A DNA stretch of 64,000 bases from Morinoia aosen. Taxonomy: Eukaryota > Arthropoda > Malacostraca > Amphipoda > Talitridae. A program made the position numbers and the translations under genes. The notes beneath the pieces were generated by a model, which had not been told where the DNA came from, did no database searches, and worked only from the letters and a program-made list of their open reading frames with translations. The stretch covers positions 30,622,120 to 30,686,119 of the forward strand of contig CM059568.1 in the NCBI GenBank assembly GCA_030386875.1. Reading direction: 5' to 3'. Below are positions 1 through 12,664 of the stretch, piece after piece. The number at the start of each line of letters is the position of its first letter. Within the stretch, counting starts at the first letter, position 1.

Positions 1-3000
1 TGGTCACTTAGAAGTGTTTTAGGATAGCCAAAGGTTGAGAAGCAGCTGTCCAGACAAGAGACAACTGTATCTGCTAATCGATCTGCTGTCGCGTAAAGCT
101 TACAGTAACGCGAAAATAAATCAATCAAAATGAGAATATATTTATTCTGCTGATCTGTGACCGGTAGAGGGCCCAGGAAATCCATTGATACCACCTCAAA
201 CGGTTCTTTAGCGATGGGAGCGTCTAAAATTTTAATAGGTACAGTACTGGGGGCCTTCAGAATCTTACATACATCACACATTTTGACAAATTTTCGGATG
301 ATACTCTTCTCCAATAAATGAAAATAACGCAACTTAAATTTAAACAACGTATGCGTGGCATCAGTATGGTACAAGGAATGTATACTCAGCACCGCCTTGT
401 GCATGAGCGATGTCGGTATAACCGAAGTGAGAATAGTACTTTCCCTAGAGTCTATTTGTCGTCGTCTATAAAGAATGTCGTTCAGAATTAGGTATTTTTC
501 TAAGTCAGGGATCGTAGATTGTCTACTAGATAGTAATGCGTCCTTAACCTCAGAACAGAATGGGTCTAGTCGTTGCTCATTTCTGAATTCGTCTAAAGTC
601 CATGATACGTCTTTTAACTTAGGTACGTAGTTAGTCAGTCGGGGTTTTTCAGTCGACTCTGGCGCCACTTGATTAGAGGGCGTCGCGTCTGTATCGTCTA
701 CGTCGGCTGTCAGTGCACCACGGCGTGTAGTCACTGCCAAGACATCAACCTCATCGAACTCTGAGCATTCTTCAAGATCAGAAATAGTTAATTGCTCGGG
801 TAGTCTACTTAGGCAATCTGCAACTAGATTCTTTTTTCCGGGGAAATACTTTACTATTGGTTCGAAACATTGCACTGTTAGACACCATCGAGACATAGCC
901 GAATCGTCAGGAAGCTTTTTGAAAAATAAAGGTTGTAGGGGTTTGTGATCAGTGTAAATATGGATCGGGTATCCAAGAATGAGATATTTAAATGCTTTAA
1001 GTGCGCTCACAATGGCGTAGAATTCTTTTTTCGTCGTTGAATAGCGCTTTTGTGTTGAATTTAAACTTTTACTGTAATAAGCTATAGCCTTCATGGATTT
1101 TTTTGAATCATTATCTTGTTGCAAAAGTACTGCCCCGATACCATAGTTTGAAGCATCTGTAAATACATGAAAAGGCTTGGAAAAATCAGGGTGCTTTAAA
1201 ACGGTATCTGATGTTAAAATAGATTTAATCTTTTCAAAAGCTTTCTGACATTCAGGCGTCCAGATGAATTCAACGTTTTTTCGTAATAATTGATAGAGAG
1301 GATATGAAATTGAACCGAACATCGGGATGTGATTTCGGAAATAGTTCGCCACACCTAGAAAACTTTGTAGTTCCTTCACATTTTTTGGAATCGGGAATTT
1401 TTGTAGTTTTTCCGATTCTTTGCAACGGATTCCGTCTGCCGACACAATGTGTCCAAGATATTCAATTGAGCTTTTTAGAAAATGACATTTTTCAAGTTTA
1501 AGGGACAGATTTCCACTACGTAGCTTCTCAAAGACACTCTGTAAATCTTTCAGATGTTGGTTCATGGATTTGGAAAATACTAGTATATCATCAAGGAATA
1601 CAAAACATAATTTACCGATGATATTTGCAAGAACAGAAGAAATTATTCTTTGGAAAACTGATGGGCTCGAGGATAACCCGAATGGTAACCTCTTGAACTG
1701 AAATTTCTCGTAACCGATACTGAACGCGGTGAATTTACGGCATTTCTCTTCCAACTCGACCTGATGGAAGGCTGAGCGGAGATCAAGACTTGAAAAAATA
1801 CAATTACCACCTAACGAATAAAGAACCTCGTCAATTCGTGGGATTGGGTAACTTTCCTTGATAATTATTTTATTGAGTTCACGAAAATCTATGACGGGTC
1901 GAATCTCGCCCGACTTCTTTTTCACCACGATTAAAGGAAAATTGTATTCGGAGCTTGAAGGTTCAATTATTCCTTGATTCAACATCTGTTTATTGGCTTC
2001 CAATAATTCATTTTGATACTTATGTGGAATTCGATATGGAGGGATGTTAAGTACTGGAGCATCAGGTTTTAATACAATATCATGTCGCATTACATTCGTG
2101 ACTGCAATATTTTCGCCTTCGAGAGTAATTACGTCTCTAAAATTGTTTAATAAATTCATCAATAATGGTTTAGCATCATCATTTTCACAATTTACATCGT
2201 TACACGTCAGAGGACGTCTCCCGTTACTACCTCCTTCAGGTACAACATCTTTGTTTGCATTAATTTCTACTTCATCAATACGATTATCGTTTCCACAATG
2301 CCTCGTTTTTGCAGATACTAAACCAACGTCTTTACCAGAGATGGCATTGAACTTTCCACCATTAACACTGTCGACTTTGGGTAGTTCCGCATTATCTCGA
2401 GCATCGCACAAATTTGCATCTCGCACAGCTTCGTGCACGGTAGACATGTAACTCTCGTGTTCAATTTCCATGTCGTTAATTTCTTCAATCGTACTTAACA
2501 TCGTATTGTCGCTCAAATATACCACGTCTTCCGAGACGTTCAAAAGCATTACAGGGACAAACCCATTTGACTTGATATCCACAACAGATTCGGCGACATA
2601 AATACCATTCGCGAGAATTGTCTTATTCATAATATACCTTCCGGGCTTAGCCTTTTTGACATACCCATTAATAACACGTAAGCAGTTTCTGGGCATTTCC
2701 AATGCTCCACAATGAACAACTATTTCTCGTTTTTTACTATATTTTAAACCTCTCGCATGTGCCTTAGTTTCTCTTATTTTCTTCGCATGCTGTTTATTTT
2801 TTACTTTCCCATTATTCTCTCGCCCTGCAGTTGGGCCTTGGTTACCCTTCTCTTCTGCAGTATTTATCTCTAGATCTTTTTTATTTCCACCTTCCTTGCT
2901 CGCAATTTTTGATTCTCTCTCCCTCAGCAGATATCTTCTTATTTTCCTCTTATTCGCAAGCATGTCAGCCATCAGACATTCTGGATTACTCACAGTGTTC

Positions 3001-3690
3001 AAGAATATCTCCTTCCTACTTTGCTCGTGCAATTCCTGCACATCATGAAACGGTACTTTTACGCCGTCGAGAACAATGAATCCTTCTTTAAAATTTAGCA
3101 CGGCGTCCTGCAAAACATCTCTGCCAAGGATCACGTCATATTTAAATTCGGCGTCCTTCAAAATCAAAGCGCTGGTATTGATTTTTTTACTATTAGGCAG
3201 CGTAATACATAGATCGACTTCTCCTGATACCTGGCTTTTGGAATTTACACCTCTGATACTCAGAGCACTGGGCTTAATTGGCTCGTTTATACCTTTTAAA
3301 TTCCGGTAACTCACTAAACATCTGTCGCTACCACTATCTATGAGAGCGCTCATCAACTTTGTATCATGACGTAGAATAATTGTAGGCTTCTTAGAACGCC
3401 GTAATGAAAATAATCCATCGCTTTCTTTCCTTAAACGACCTTCCTTCATTATCGTCGCTGACAAACAAACTTCTACAGGTAGTTCAGAATTTGCACCTAC
3501 ATCAAGTTCTTGTTCACCTAGTAATTCGTATTTATTATTACACAGGAAAAGCGGATCCACCACAGAAGTCGACTGTATAATAGTATCTGGTTTCAACACC
3601 ACATTTTTGTTGACGAGGATAGTAGCTGCAACCCCGGGCATTGGCAACTCCTTCTCTACTCCAAGACACTCTGAATTTTCCGATTTTTCT
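1..3690 (-). CDS. Pol of the Ty3/gypsy element (partial at window edge)
   Basis: Read in the minus strand, one frame carries an aspartic protease motif (ALIDSGSD, near 3340), a reverse transcriptase active site of the FLDD type (near 1592), an RNase H start (VFTDASNYGIGAVLL, near 1160) and an integrase core (ILILIDLFSRY near 125, and FSTFGYPKTLLSD near 10). The order PR-RT-RH-IN is the Ty3/gypsy arrangement. The frame continues past the left edge. It is expected to be made as a Gag-Pol fusion by -1 frameshifting; that is inferred from the frame relation and was not tested. Confidence 0.85.
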
Positions 3691-3694
3691 TTGT

Positions 3695-5134
3695 CTACTC
3701 TAAAAAATTTTCACCCTCGCAAGATGCAGCGTAGCACGCTTCACCTCGCCCTCTACCACGACCACGCGAAAGACATTCGCGTGCAAAATGGCCCGTCTTC
3801 CCACAAGCGTAACAAGCATGGCCTCGGAAATTTGATTTGCTTTGGCCTCTTTTACTCGTGCACATACTCTGAACATGACCTGCGGTATTGCACAGTGAAC
3901 AAAACGACTTAGATTTATCATTATTAGTCTGTTGTGGGTTTACCACCTGAGCCTCGTGGCACTCCAACGAACCGAACGGTCGATCTCCGAAGTAAGCATG
4001 CTGTCTCCCCCTTGGAAATCTAGCAGCTCTCCAATTGCTTCTGAAAAATGGTCTTCGACCTTGAAATCGTCGGCTGGTATTTTGTGATGCATACAAGACC
4101 TCGGGGGACGAATCTCTCTCATCCCATTCTCCCTCTTCAGGTACGACCGCAAGATAAGTCTCTCTGGTTTGATACGGGTACTGGGTATTATTTTTGCGCG
4201 CAAGTATTTCTCTTCCCTCAGGGTTATTACGCACAGCGGAAACGAGACGAGCTAAAAGCTCCTCTGAACTTATGAATGGTCGGGAAAATATTTTTTTACA
4301 GAAATTCTCTTCCAATAATGGTGCAAGAAGTGCTATAGCAAGGCTGAAAACAACTAGATCGCCAGAGAACTTTTTCAATTCGTTCTGATTTGTACAGGCA
4401 GTTACAAATGGATGTCTTTGTATTGCCACTTCATTACTATTAAGAATATGATCACTCAAATTTCTTATTTTTGACATCGCCATAACCAATTGGGCAGACA
4501 ACCCTTCGTTTCGTAACAGCCGTAGCTGGTTAAGGTCGCAAGCTAAAGCATGTACAGATCGTTCACCTTTCGAGACATAGATGTCGTCGAGAATATCGAT
4601 AACTTGGTCAAATGAATAATTAATAGCAGGGTCTACTAATTTTGTGACGACGCTATTAAAGTCGCCCATGCTTTTGTGTGCGCTGCGCACAAGTAACTCT
4701 TTTTTCGCCTCATCTGAAGTAACGTCGGGCAACAAACACATGTAAGATTTGAGATTCGCCACATGCGTTCGAAAACTTTTCGTTTCACTGAAAATAGGAT
4801 CTCTGACTCTTTGACGGCCCTTAAACAAAGGTAGCTCTGCACTTGACAAAATAGTACTGCCTCTTTGTAACGTGGTTGTTACACCACCACCTGTCATCGG
4901 TCCGCTAGAGGACGTCATTGTACTAACACTCGGCGTACTGAACGACACAGTCTGTGTGCTAACAGTGGTCGTAATTACTGTCGTGGTCTGTGGTCCAGAC
5001 ATTATCACACTAGATGGAGTATTGATACACGTACCAGGTAACGTACCACTAAATACTGGAACAGAAACCCTTCCACTACCAGTAATAGTACTCGTAGAAC
5101 GGATAAATTCTGGATCCGAATCTGAGTCACCCAT
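3695..5134 (-). CDS. Gag of the Ty3/gypsy element
   Basis: This is a 479-residue open frame. The N-terminus is Ser/Thr-rich and low in complexity. It is followed by a helical capsid-like region and, near the C-terminus, two zinc-knuckle motifs: CSLCNTAGHVQSMC and CYACGKTGHFAREC. A basic Arg/Gly stretch (SRGRGRGRG) follows the second knuckle. By family knowledge this protein forms the particle and binds the element RNA. The pol frame follows in the -1 frame, as in many Ty3/gypsy elements that use programmed frameshifting. Confidence 0.85.
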   Translation of the reverse strand: MGDSDSDPEFIRSTSTITGSGRVSVPVFSGTLPGTCINTPSSVIMSGPQTTTVITTTVSTQTVSFSTPSVSTMTSSSGPMTGGGVTTTLQRGSTILSSAELPLFKGRQRVRDPIFSETKSFRTHVANLKSYMCLLPDVTSDEAKKELLVRSAHKSMGDFNSVVTKLVDPAINYSFDQVIDILDDIYVSKGERSVHALACDLNQLRLLRNEGLSAQLVMAMSKIRNLSDHILNSNEVAIQRHPFVTACTNQNELKKFSGDLVVFSLAIALLAPLLEENFCKKIFSRPFISSEELLARLVSAVRNNPEGREILARKNNTQYPYQTRETYLAVVPEEGEWDERDSSPEVLYASQNTSRRFQGRRPFFRSNWRAARFPRGRQHAYFGDRPFGSLECHEAQVVNPQQTNNDKSKSFCSLCNTAGHVQSMCTSKRGQSKSNFRGHACYACGKTGHFARECLSRGRGRGRGEACYAASCEGENFLE

Positions 5135-6790
5135 CAGTTATCGTAACAAGGAAACAAATCTTTCGCACAAAGCTAAAAAAATCAGTAACGCCACTGTCCA
5201 ACTCAATATTTTCCAACGCCACAAAAATAAGACTGTAGAACCTCAAAAAAAATACTTCACCTCGCAAAAATTTAATCACATAACGTAACGCTAAAGACAC
5301 ACGTTACACCAAACGTGGAGATAGTACACGGTTAAATCTCCAATTACATATCACTGAAAATTTAAATCCCAAAATTTTTTTCTTGCTACTTGCAAACCGA
5401 ACTGAAATCAATTAATAACAAGGAACTTGTTACACGAATTCAAAGGTATTGATCCCTACAATTTCTGACACAATAAGAAGTAACAAAATAATACTGACGA
5501 AGTCACGGAAAATCACCTAACAATTTCAACAAGAACAAAATAGTTATAGAACACTTAACTGATAATACAGCACGCAGCCAATGCAGTGTAGCAGCCGCAG
5601 GGAGTAGGCAGCACAGCTACAGCTGATTGCAAGGACGCCCGAGGATGACAGCCCAGCAACAGCAGTACCAGACTCGGCGCGGCTTGTCTCAAGGTCGCCT
5701 GCGTAGCACAGTCACAGCACGGCCAGATGCGAGACTGCCAGATGCCAAGGTCGTACACGAAGCGCCGACACACAGCGGGGTAGCGATGGGAGCACGAGCA
5801 CGTTCTTGGAGTGTTTACGGATATTTACGGTTCCAGACTGCGTATAAGATCACAGTCAACAGTTTATCTACACGTATTAATAACTTTAACACAGTTTCTG
5901 TATAGACTTTAAGTAAACACACTTTTGTATGCAATCTATTTATCACATACACGTGTCACAAATGTTCTCGAAGATGTAGTATCACAGGAATTGTTCGTTG
6001 AAATTAATGAACACAATCACTTATGCATTCAACTGATAAATGACCACGTTACTTTTTCCGATGGAAATTTACGCACAATTTAATAACGCAGTTATCTCCT
6101 TCCTGCTCCAGGTCGACACGCGCTTTGTAGGGCACTCCGACGGGGATCTGCAGGTCCAATTAGTAAGAATCGACCATATCTTTCTCAGGAACCCTTTTCA
6201 CCATAAACTTAAAAACGTTGTTATATACTTTCGGTGCTTCTTCAATTTCTCTTCCCGTTGCCTTAGATGCCTCCATAATAATATCGACGCTTGATCCAAA
6301 AGTTTCTCTTCACACGAAGCGATGAGCAGACCTCCACACTACGATAAGTTCCGTAAAAACACGATCAAAGTAGAATCACCGACGAAGCTTTTGACTCAAC
6401 TTCCGTTTCCTTCAAATACAAAAGTCACTGAACCACGTTCATAGCACAAGTCTCAATAATACAACACGTCGTGGGTACGTACGAACTGATCCACCAGTGT
6501 GCCGCATCTGACGCGTATCTAAGGGTGGATATTGAGTAGAACGAGTAGACTTTTCAGCGTGTACTTGAGGTAAGGAGGTAGTACAACCAAATGCGCTCTG
6601 CTAGCTGAACACGGGGCTTTTATACACACAAAATGCTGACTCAGCTGCGCATGGTGCGCAAGTCGCACCAGGCGTGGCCCGAAACGTACGTACTAAACAT
6701 GTGCACGAGGGTAAATGCGTGACCATGTTGGCACAAATCTATGCACAAAATGTGCTCCCGCACCCAGCGCATGGGAACAGCAAGGTTGAA
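5135..6790 (-). promoter_or_regulatory. Leader and probable 5' LTR with TATA box of the gypsy element
   Basis: No coding frame is credible here. On the minus strand a TATAAAAG box lies at 6624-6617, upstream of gag and in the right orientation to drive the element, so transcription would start near 6590. A stretch at 6779 reading TGTTCCCATGCG could be the LTR 5' end. I could not identify a primer-binding site or the LTR 3' end with confidence. The interval 5560-5800 is CAG/CTG-rich. Confidence 0.45.
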
Positions 6791-7280
6791 AGAACTTCAG
6801 GAAATAAGATATAAGTAGAAAACGAAAGTAATTGGTGCAGAAAAATGGATAACAGATATTATTCCACCACGATCGCGTCTATTCATGAACATTTGTGCTG
6901 CGGAACAAGTGTTACGACAGGCCCCGTTACTACTTCCACTAAGCGACAAGAACTGCATCGACCTTACTTGAAAATCCTATTCATTGAAAAGTTAGTTTTA
7001 ACCTCCCTTACTTACCACAATAAAGGTGTTTAAAGAGAGGAGGGAAAGGATGAAGGCACATTTAGTATGGAGTTAAGGGGAAGTGGAATCTATACACAAA
7101 TGGTGTTCCCGCAAAGGATCCGGTGCGCACAGAAACAGTAAGATAAGAAGGTTATGAAACAAAATAGAAGTTGAAGAAGAAAGTCAGAGGCGCAGAAAAC
7201 AGGACAGCAGTGAACCGAAAAAAATGGCCCTTAATAAAACAAATAACCATTTATTTCAACAAAAAGAAGGCCTACCCAAC
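6790..7280 (+). repeat. Dispersed repeat family R, copy 1
   Basis: It shares with 12665-12950 and 21690-22060 the ordered blocks CAAAGAGAGGA, TTTAGTATGGAGTTAAGG, ACAGAAACAG, TGAAGAAGA, ACAGGACAGCAGTGAACC and TTTCAACAAAAAGAAGGCC. Blocks at 6785-6850 look like a second, more diverged partial unit just upstream. It has no coding frame, no tRNA-like promoter boxes and no clear terminal repeats. The family is not recognised; it may be a non-autonomous element. Confidence 0.55.
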
Positions 7281-7619
7281 TTTCAGATCAGGCTTGAAAA
7301 TACATTCGTAAAAAATGTTTTGCAACCTCAGCTATGCTTCTGCAACGAGTTTCATTTTCAGATCAAACCATCTCAGGAACGTCATCCTGCAAATGTTCCT
7401 TTGATGTTGGGGTGTACGTTCGTGCGCTACCAAGCCTTCGTGGTTTCCAACGAACGCCATTAAAGACGTTTAACAATTTCGTGTACATTCACTTATCGTT
7501 TGACAAGTTAACATATTCAAATGGATTTATTTTTTGAAATTCATTTACTAGTTTTATTTCATTTAAGCATAAATCAATGTATGTTAAAAATAAACTTAGG
7601 GTTTTCCGATAACTCGATC
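7281..7619. other. AT-rich spacer
   Basis: Continues from the R copy into low-complexity AT-rich DNA. Nothing recognisable was seen. Confidence 0.4.
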
Positions 7620-8165
7620 AAACGTCCTGTTAGTTCAGGAAAGAGTACCCTTTATGGAAGAATTTTTTTATATTGAACCTAAGGCAATAAAATTTGGTAT
7701 ACTGATAGAAAATGCAAAGAGGAACTGTTTTCATTTAGTGAAAATGCGATTTTCTCCATAGAACTCGAGATATTCACATAGAAAACAAAATCTTTTGGGA
7801 GGCGGATTTCAAAATGCATCTCCTCCGACAGTTTTTGAGTAAAAGTGATGATTTTGGTGTCATTGGATGCGGAAATACTTGGACATTACAAAAACTAATA
7901 TGGCATTCCCCAAACTCCTAGTTTGAAATGAAAACAAAAAATCCAGACCATGTCTTCTCTCGTAAAATTACTTACTTATGACGTCACAACTTTTGATCGA
8001 AAATTAATTTCGAATCGCCATATTAGTTTTTGTAATTTTCACGTCTTTCCGCATCCAATGACACCAAAATCATTACTGTAGCTTGAAAACTGTAGGAGGA
8101 GATGCATTTTGAAACCCCACAATCCGAACCTCCCAAAAATGGTAAACAGAGAATCATAAACAGTC
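7620..8165. repeat. Foldback element N, copy 1
   Basis: The two halves are inverted copies. The segment around 7810-7875 (ATGCATCTCCTCC then GATTTTGGTGTCATTGGATG) recurs as its reverse complement at 8045-8115. The core between them is unique. A related but diverged copy lies at 28876-29350. There are short open frames only. It is probably a MITE or foldback element; no target-site duplication was found. Confidence 0.6.
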
Positions 8166-8340
8166 TTAATTTTTCTTTATTATTATTTGTGGGGTCAGCT
8201 AGGGCCCTTGAAATCATTATACAGTAATAAAGAGACATAGAAAGCGATATAGCTACATCGCGCCGCGAAGAAACAGCAGAGGTGAGGTGTAACACGATGA
8301 AATACCACCTCCCCTCCCCCGCATATTTCAAACCCCCGTA
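8166..8340. other. Spacer before the 19-bp satellite
   Basis: Short unique stretch ending in a C-rich tract (CCACCTCCCCTCCCCC, near 8305-8320) just before the array. No gene was seen. Confidence 0.4.
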
Positions 8341-9715
8341 GCGGGCGAACGGGCGAATCAACCACGAGCGGGCGAATCAACCACGAGCGGGCGAATCAAC
8401 CACGAGCGGGCGAATCAACCACGAGCGGGCGAATCAACCACGAGCGGGCGAATCAACCACGAGCGGGCGAATCAACCACGAGCGGGCGAATCAACCACGA
8501 GCGGGCGAATCAACCACGAGCGGGCGAATCAACCACGAGCGGGCGAATCAACCACGAGCGGGCGAATCAACCACCAGCGGGCGAATCAACCACGAGCGGG
8601 CGAATCAACCACGAGCGGGCGAATCAACCACGAGCGGGCGAATCAACCACGAGCGGGCGAATCAACCACGAGCGGGCGAATCAACCACGAGCGGGCGAAT
8701 CAACCACGAGCGGGCGAATCAACCACGAGCGGGCGAATCAACCACGAGCGGGCGAATCAACCACGAGCGGGCGAATCAACCACGAGCGGGCGAATCAACC
8801 ACGAGCGGGCGAATCAACCACGAGCGGGCGAATCAACCACGAGCGGGCGAATCAACCACGAGCGGGCGAATCAACCACGAGCGGGCGAATCAACCACGAG
8901 CGGGCGAATCAACCACGAGCGGGCGAATCAACCACGAGCGGGCGAATCAACCACGAGCGGGCGAATCAACCACGAGCGGGCGAATCAACCACGAGCGGGC
9001 GAATCAACCACGAGCGGGCGAATCAACCACGAGCGGGCGAATCAACCACGAGCGGGCGAATCAACCACGAGCGGGCGAATCAACCACGAGCGGGCGAATC
9101 AACCACGAGCGGGCGAATCAACCACGAGCGGGCGAATCAACCACGAGCGGGCGAATCAACCACGAGCGGGCGAATCAACCACGAGCGGGCGAATCAACCA
9201 CGAGCGGGCGAATCAACCACGAGCGGGCGAATCAACCACGAGCGGGCGAATCAACCACGAGCGGGCGAATCAACCACGAGCGGGCGAATCAACCACGAGC
9301 GGTCGAATCAACCACGAGCGGGCGAATCAACCACGAGCGGGCGAATCAACCACGAGCGGGCGAATCAACCACGAGCGGGCGAATCAACCACGAGCGGGCG
9401 AATCAACCACGAGCGGGCGAATCAACCACGAGCGGGCGAATCAACCACGAGCGGGCGAATCAACCACGAGCGGGCGAATCAACCACGAGCGGGCGAATCA
9501 ACCACGAGCGGGCGAATCAACCACGAGCGGGCGAATCAACCACGAGCGGGCGAATCAACCACGAGCGGGCGAATCAACCACGAGCGGGCGAATCAACCAC
9601 GAGCGGGCGAACCAACCACGAGCGGGCGAACCAACCACGAGCGGGCGAACCAACCACGAGCGGGCGAATCAACCACGAGTGGGCGAATCAACTACGAGTG
9701 GGCGAATCAACTACG
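8341..9715 (+). repeat. 19-bp CpG-rich satellite, about 72 units
   Basis: Tandem copies of AGCGGGCGAATCAACCACG fill about 1.37 kb almost without change. Visible variants are single substitutions near 8573 and 9303, three units with AACCAACC near 9608-9660, and two or three units with AGTGGG and AACTACG at the right edge. The variants therefore cluster at the right edge, as expected when unequal exchange homogenises the centre. Because 19 is not a multiple of 3 and the unit gives no stop on the plus strand, all three plus frames are open, but there is no ATG. The minus strand has a stop in every cycle. Confidence 0.97.
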
Positions 9716-9900
9716 AAACAAAAAACCTATTCTACTCCAAGAAAAGAAAGATCTATCCGACCTCTACCTCGGGCAGTACTCTTCCATTTCAACAAAAGAA
9801 GACCTACCTAACCTTCAGCTGTCAGGATCACACATTTTCTTCCTGACAGCGCCAATTCCCATAGAATTGGCGCTGAAGGAATACTACTCGTAGTTGTATC
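9716..9900 (+). repeat. Dispersed repeat family R, fragment abutting the satellite
   Basis: It begins directly at the end of the 19-bp array and carries the family blocks AAACAAAAAACCTATTCTACT, TTTCAACAAAAGAAGACC and CCTACCTAACCTTCAGCT. A short perfect inverted repeat follows (AGCGCCAATTC with GAATTGGCGCT, near 9850-9872). The right part resembles the ends of the copies at 12900-12950 and 21980-22050. Confidence 0.5.
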
Positions 9901-11319
9901 ACTCCGAAAAGTAAGAATATGAAGAAATTAAGAACAATACGAAAAGCCTATCGAACAACGAATCTAATCTGACATCAGACTCCTTCAATGGAATTTGTGA
10001 TACGTAGCGCAAGTTACCACCAAGGAGCGCTGGTTCCCCGAGCTACGCTGCCTAGGGCCAACACTACCACAATACCCGCCTAGTGTAGCTGACGAGTCCT
10101 ACGTGTCTTCGAGGCGCGCTACGGCACGAAAATGCGCTGAAGGACAACTCCCTTCAGTGTGTTGTTCTTCACGGCAGTTGGAAAGACGATTGGTAACTAA
10201 AAGTATTGAAGAAAACTTCGTTTCATTCTTTGAGCAACTACTCTTCTGCGAGCACCTATTATTGCAGGCCCCACTAGTCGTTATGCGTGGAACTAGACAA
10301 ACAAAACAAAGTATCAATCCAGATATTAAATAAGAAGTGTCGATTACGTTCATCTGCCTAGGAACCGTGACCTTCAACCAAATATTTCGAGGGAAGCGAT
10401 AGTAATAACAATTACCAGACAATTAAGAACTAACTTGCTAAAATGCATACAGCGGAGTTTAGATTGACTGAAGCGACGACGTAAATGCAAAAGCACGTCT
10501 ACTGGAATGGCCAAAACTCGCCGAGCGCCGCCCTCCAGATGCCCGCTGCAAACAACTGCACCCCGATATTGACCAAAGGCTCAGAACTGAGGAGGCGTCA
10601 CGGACTACGGCAATTTGGCGAGGGCTGAGCGTGCCGCGTCCCGGTCGATGTGCCGAGCAAGGAAAGGTCACATCCTGGCACCCCAGCAATCGACCTCGGA
10701 ACCCTCCTCGTGCGGCGTGCTAACGGCTCCCGTAAAACCTCAATGACGACATTCGTGAAATTTTTGTCCGGCAATAAAACTTGTCTAACATGACGGTTGG
10801 AAGGCCAGAAAATCTATAAAGACCCCCTCCCCTCCACAGGCCTTGCTATACTGGAGCTCGCACTGAGTGTGACCGCATACATCACAAGTAAGCTAGCGGT
10901 CCACAGCTACAGAAACTATTATGAAATGAATGCCCCATCAATACTTCGAAATCAATTAAGAGGCTTAGAAGTTTGAATAGAAGGTGTTCGCTTCATGTGA
11001 AAGGCGCCTGTTGTAGAAGGCATTATTCAAGGAAAGAGATAAAAGCTTAAGGGAATTCCAGGTAAATTAGGACATTTAAAAACAGAGCAGCTTGACGATA
11101 TCGATCAAGTGTGGAGTAGAATTCATCACACAAGTGAATTTCACCCGAGATACCACAACCTTGGCAAACACAGTACAAACGATACCTAAATAATCCAACT
11201 AGGTAGAAACGAACACAAAATATTCCATGCATAATAAAAACGAATACCATCGCTAAACTCTTTGCACCCGAGAACGCTCACAGATAAGTCTGATAGTGAC
11301 TACTACCTGGCTAGAGATG
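9901..11319. other. Unique stretch with GC-rich part and a possible core promoter
   Basis: No convincing gene was seen. 10080-10900 is richer in GC and CpG than its surroundings. At 10813 a TATAAAG box is followed about 30 bases later by CTTGCTATACTGGAGC, and at 10888 by a splice-donor-like GTAAGC. This could be the promoter and first exon of a plus-strand gene, but the downstream DNA is satellite and no exon could be followed. The promoter idea is an inference from motifs only. Confidence 0.25.
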
Positions 11320-11987
11320 TGACTCAAAAAAAACCATGCCGTTTTTTTTAAAAAAAACACGTTTTTTTTACAAAAAAAACCATGGCCAAAAAAAACGTGG
11401 ATATTTTGGTTTTTTTTAATATTTTGTCTGAAAATAACTCAGCAAGAAAAAGAACCACATTACATTATTTGTTTTCATGTCAAATTACAAAATAAAACAG
11501 CATACTTCTTAATTGATGGTTTTCTATGGTTTTATGAACTTTTTTATTTTCTGCGGTTTCATGCTTTGATATTTCATTTATTTTACAATACATGTGAATG
11601 ACCTTAAACTCCCAAAATGGTGTGTTATAATAACATATCTTTACTTATGGTCATTGATTGAGATGTGACTAAAAAACCATGTGTTTTTTAAAAAAAAAAA
11701 CATTATTTATACAAAAATTATGACTAAAAAACATGGAAATTAATATATTTGTGACCTTGAAAATCCAATGCTGTTTTTTTTAAACATTGTTTTTTAACAG
11801 AAAAATCTTGACTAAAAAAACATGGCTATTATATTTTATTGGACCAAAAAAGTTTTTTTTATAAACATTCAAAAAATCATGACTAAAAAAACACGGATGT
11901 AAGTATCAGGAAAGTTAGTTTTCTTTAATCGAATTGTCTTTAGAAACTTATAAACAAAGAATGCTGTTAATATTGAAATCATGTTTA

Positions 11988-12238
11988 TTAGAACTGTACT
12001 AGGTCTTAGAATAAAATATCTACATAGAATCTATTCACTCCATAAAACCTTTTGGAGACCAACTCCATCCTCAGTCATTCTGTAAAATTTGGTGAAATGG
12101 ACAATGAATTTTCACTGTTCCTTTGAAAAACATTTGACTGAATGACTTACTGAGGATGGAGCTAGTCTCCGAAAGGTTTTATAGAGTGAATAGATTCTTT
12201 GTGGATATTTTATTCTAAGACCTAGGACAGTTCCAATG
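11988..12238. repeat. Small foldback element L
   Basis: Two arms of about 90 bases are inverted copies. GGTCTTAGAATAAAATATCT and the following CTATTCACTCCATAAAACC on the left match their reverse complement on the right (GGTTTTATAGAGTGAATAG then ATATTTTATTCTAAGACCT). The loop is about 70 bases. It lies inside the degenerate A/T satellite and interrupts its units. It is non-coding. Confidence 0.75.
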
Positions 12239-12664
12239 GATATTAATATATCTTATGTGACCAAAAAATCCATGCTGTTTTTTGAATGTTTTTGTTACAA
12301 AAAAGTCATGACTAAAAAACACAGATATTAATATACTTTATTTTACCATAAACAACAATGCTGTATTTTTTAAAATAAACATCTTTTTTTACAGAAAAAT
12401 CATGATTAAAAAATGTGGATATTATTATATTTTATGTGCCAAAAAAAACATGCTGGTTTTTTAAATCATGTTTTCTTAACCAAAAAAATCATGACTAAAA
12501 AACATGGATATTAATGACTTTTGGTGAAAAAAACATGGTTTTTAAAATGTCATGTTTTTTTTGGTCAGATAAAATTTAATAACACATGTTTTTTGTAAAA
12601 AATCTTTTTTTCAGAAAACATGGTTTTTTGGTCACATAAAATAAATTGATATCCATGTTTTCTT

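Larger units (their letters stand above)
1..6640 (-). mobile_element. Ty3/gypsy LTR retrotransposon, cut by window edge
   Basis: On the minus strand the order is possible LTR/leader, gag, protease, reverse transcriptase, RNase H and integrase, which is the Ty3/gypsy order. The integrase runs off the left edge, so the 3' LTR and any further gene lie outside. Within the window it looks whole: gag is one open frame, and pol stays in one frame from protease to integrase. That suggests a fairly young insertion. The right boundary is uncertain, because no second LTR is available for comparison. Confidence 0.85.

Noticed and set aside
1304-3309. Plus-strand frames of 65-135 codons
   Set aside because: They are antisense to the continuous pol frame of the gypsy element.
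8341-9715. CRISPR array
   Set aside because: The 19-bp units follow each other directly with no unique spacers, and the genome is animal. It is a plain tandem satellite.
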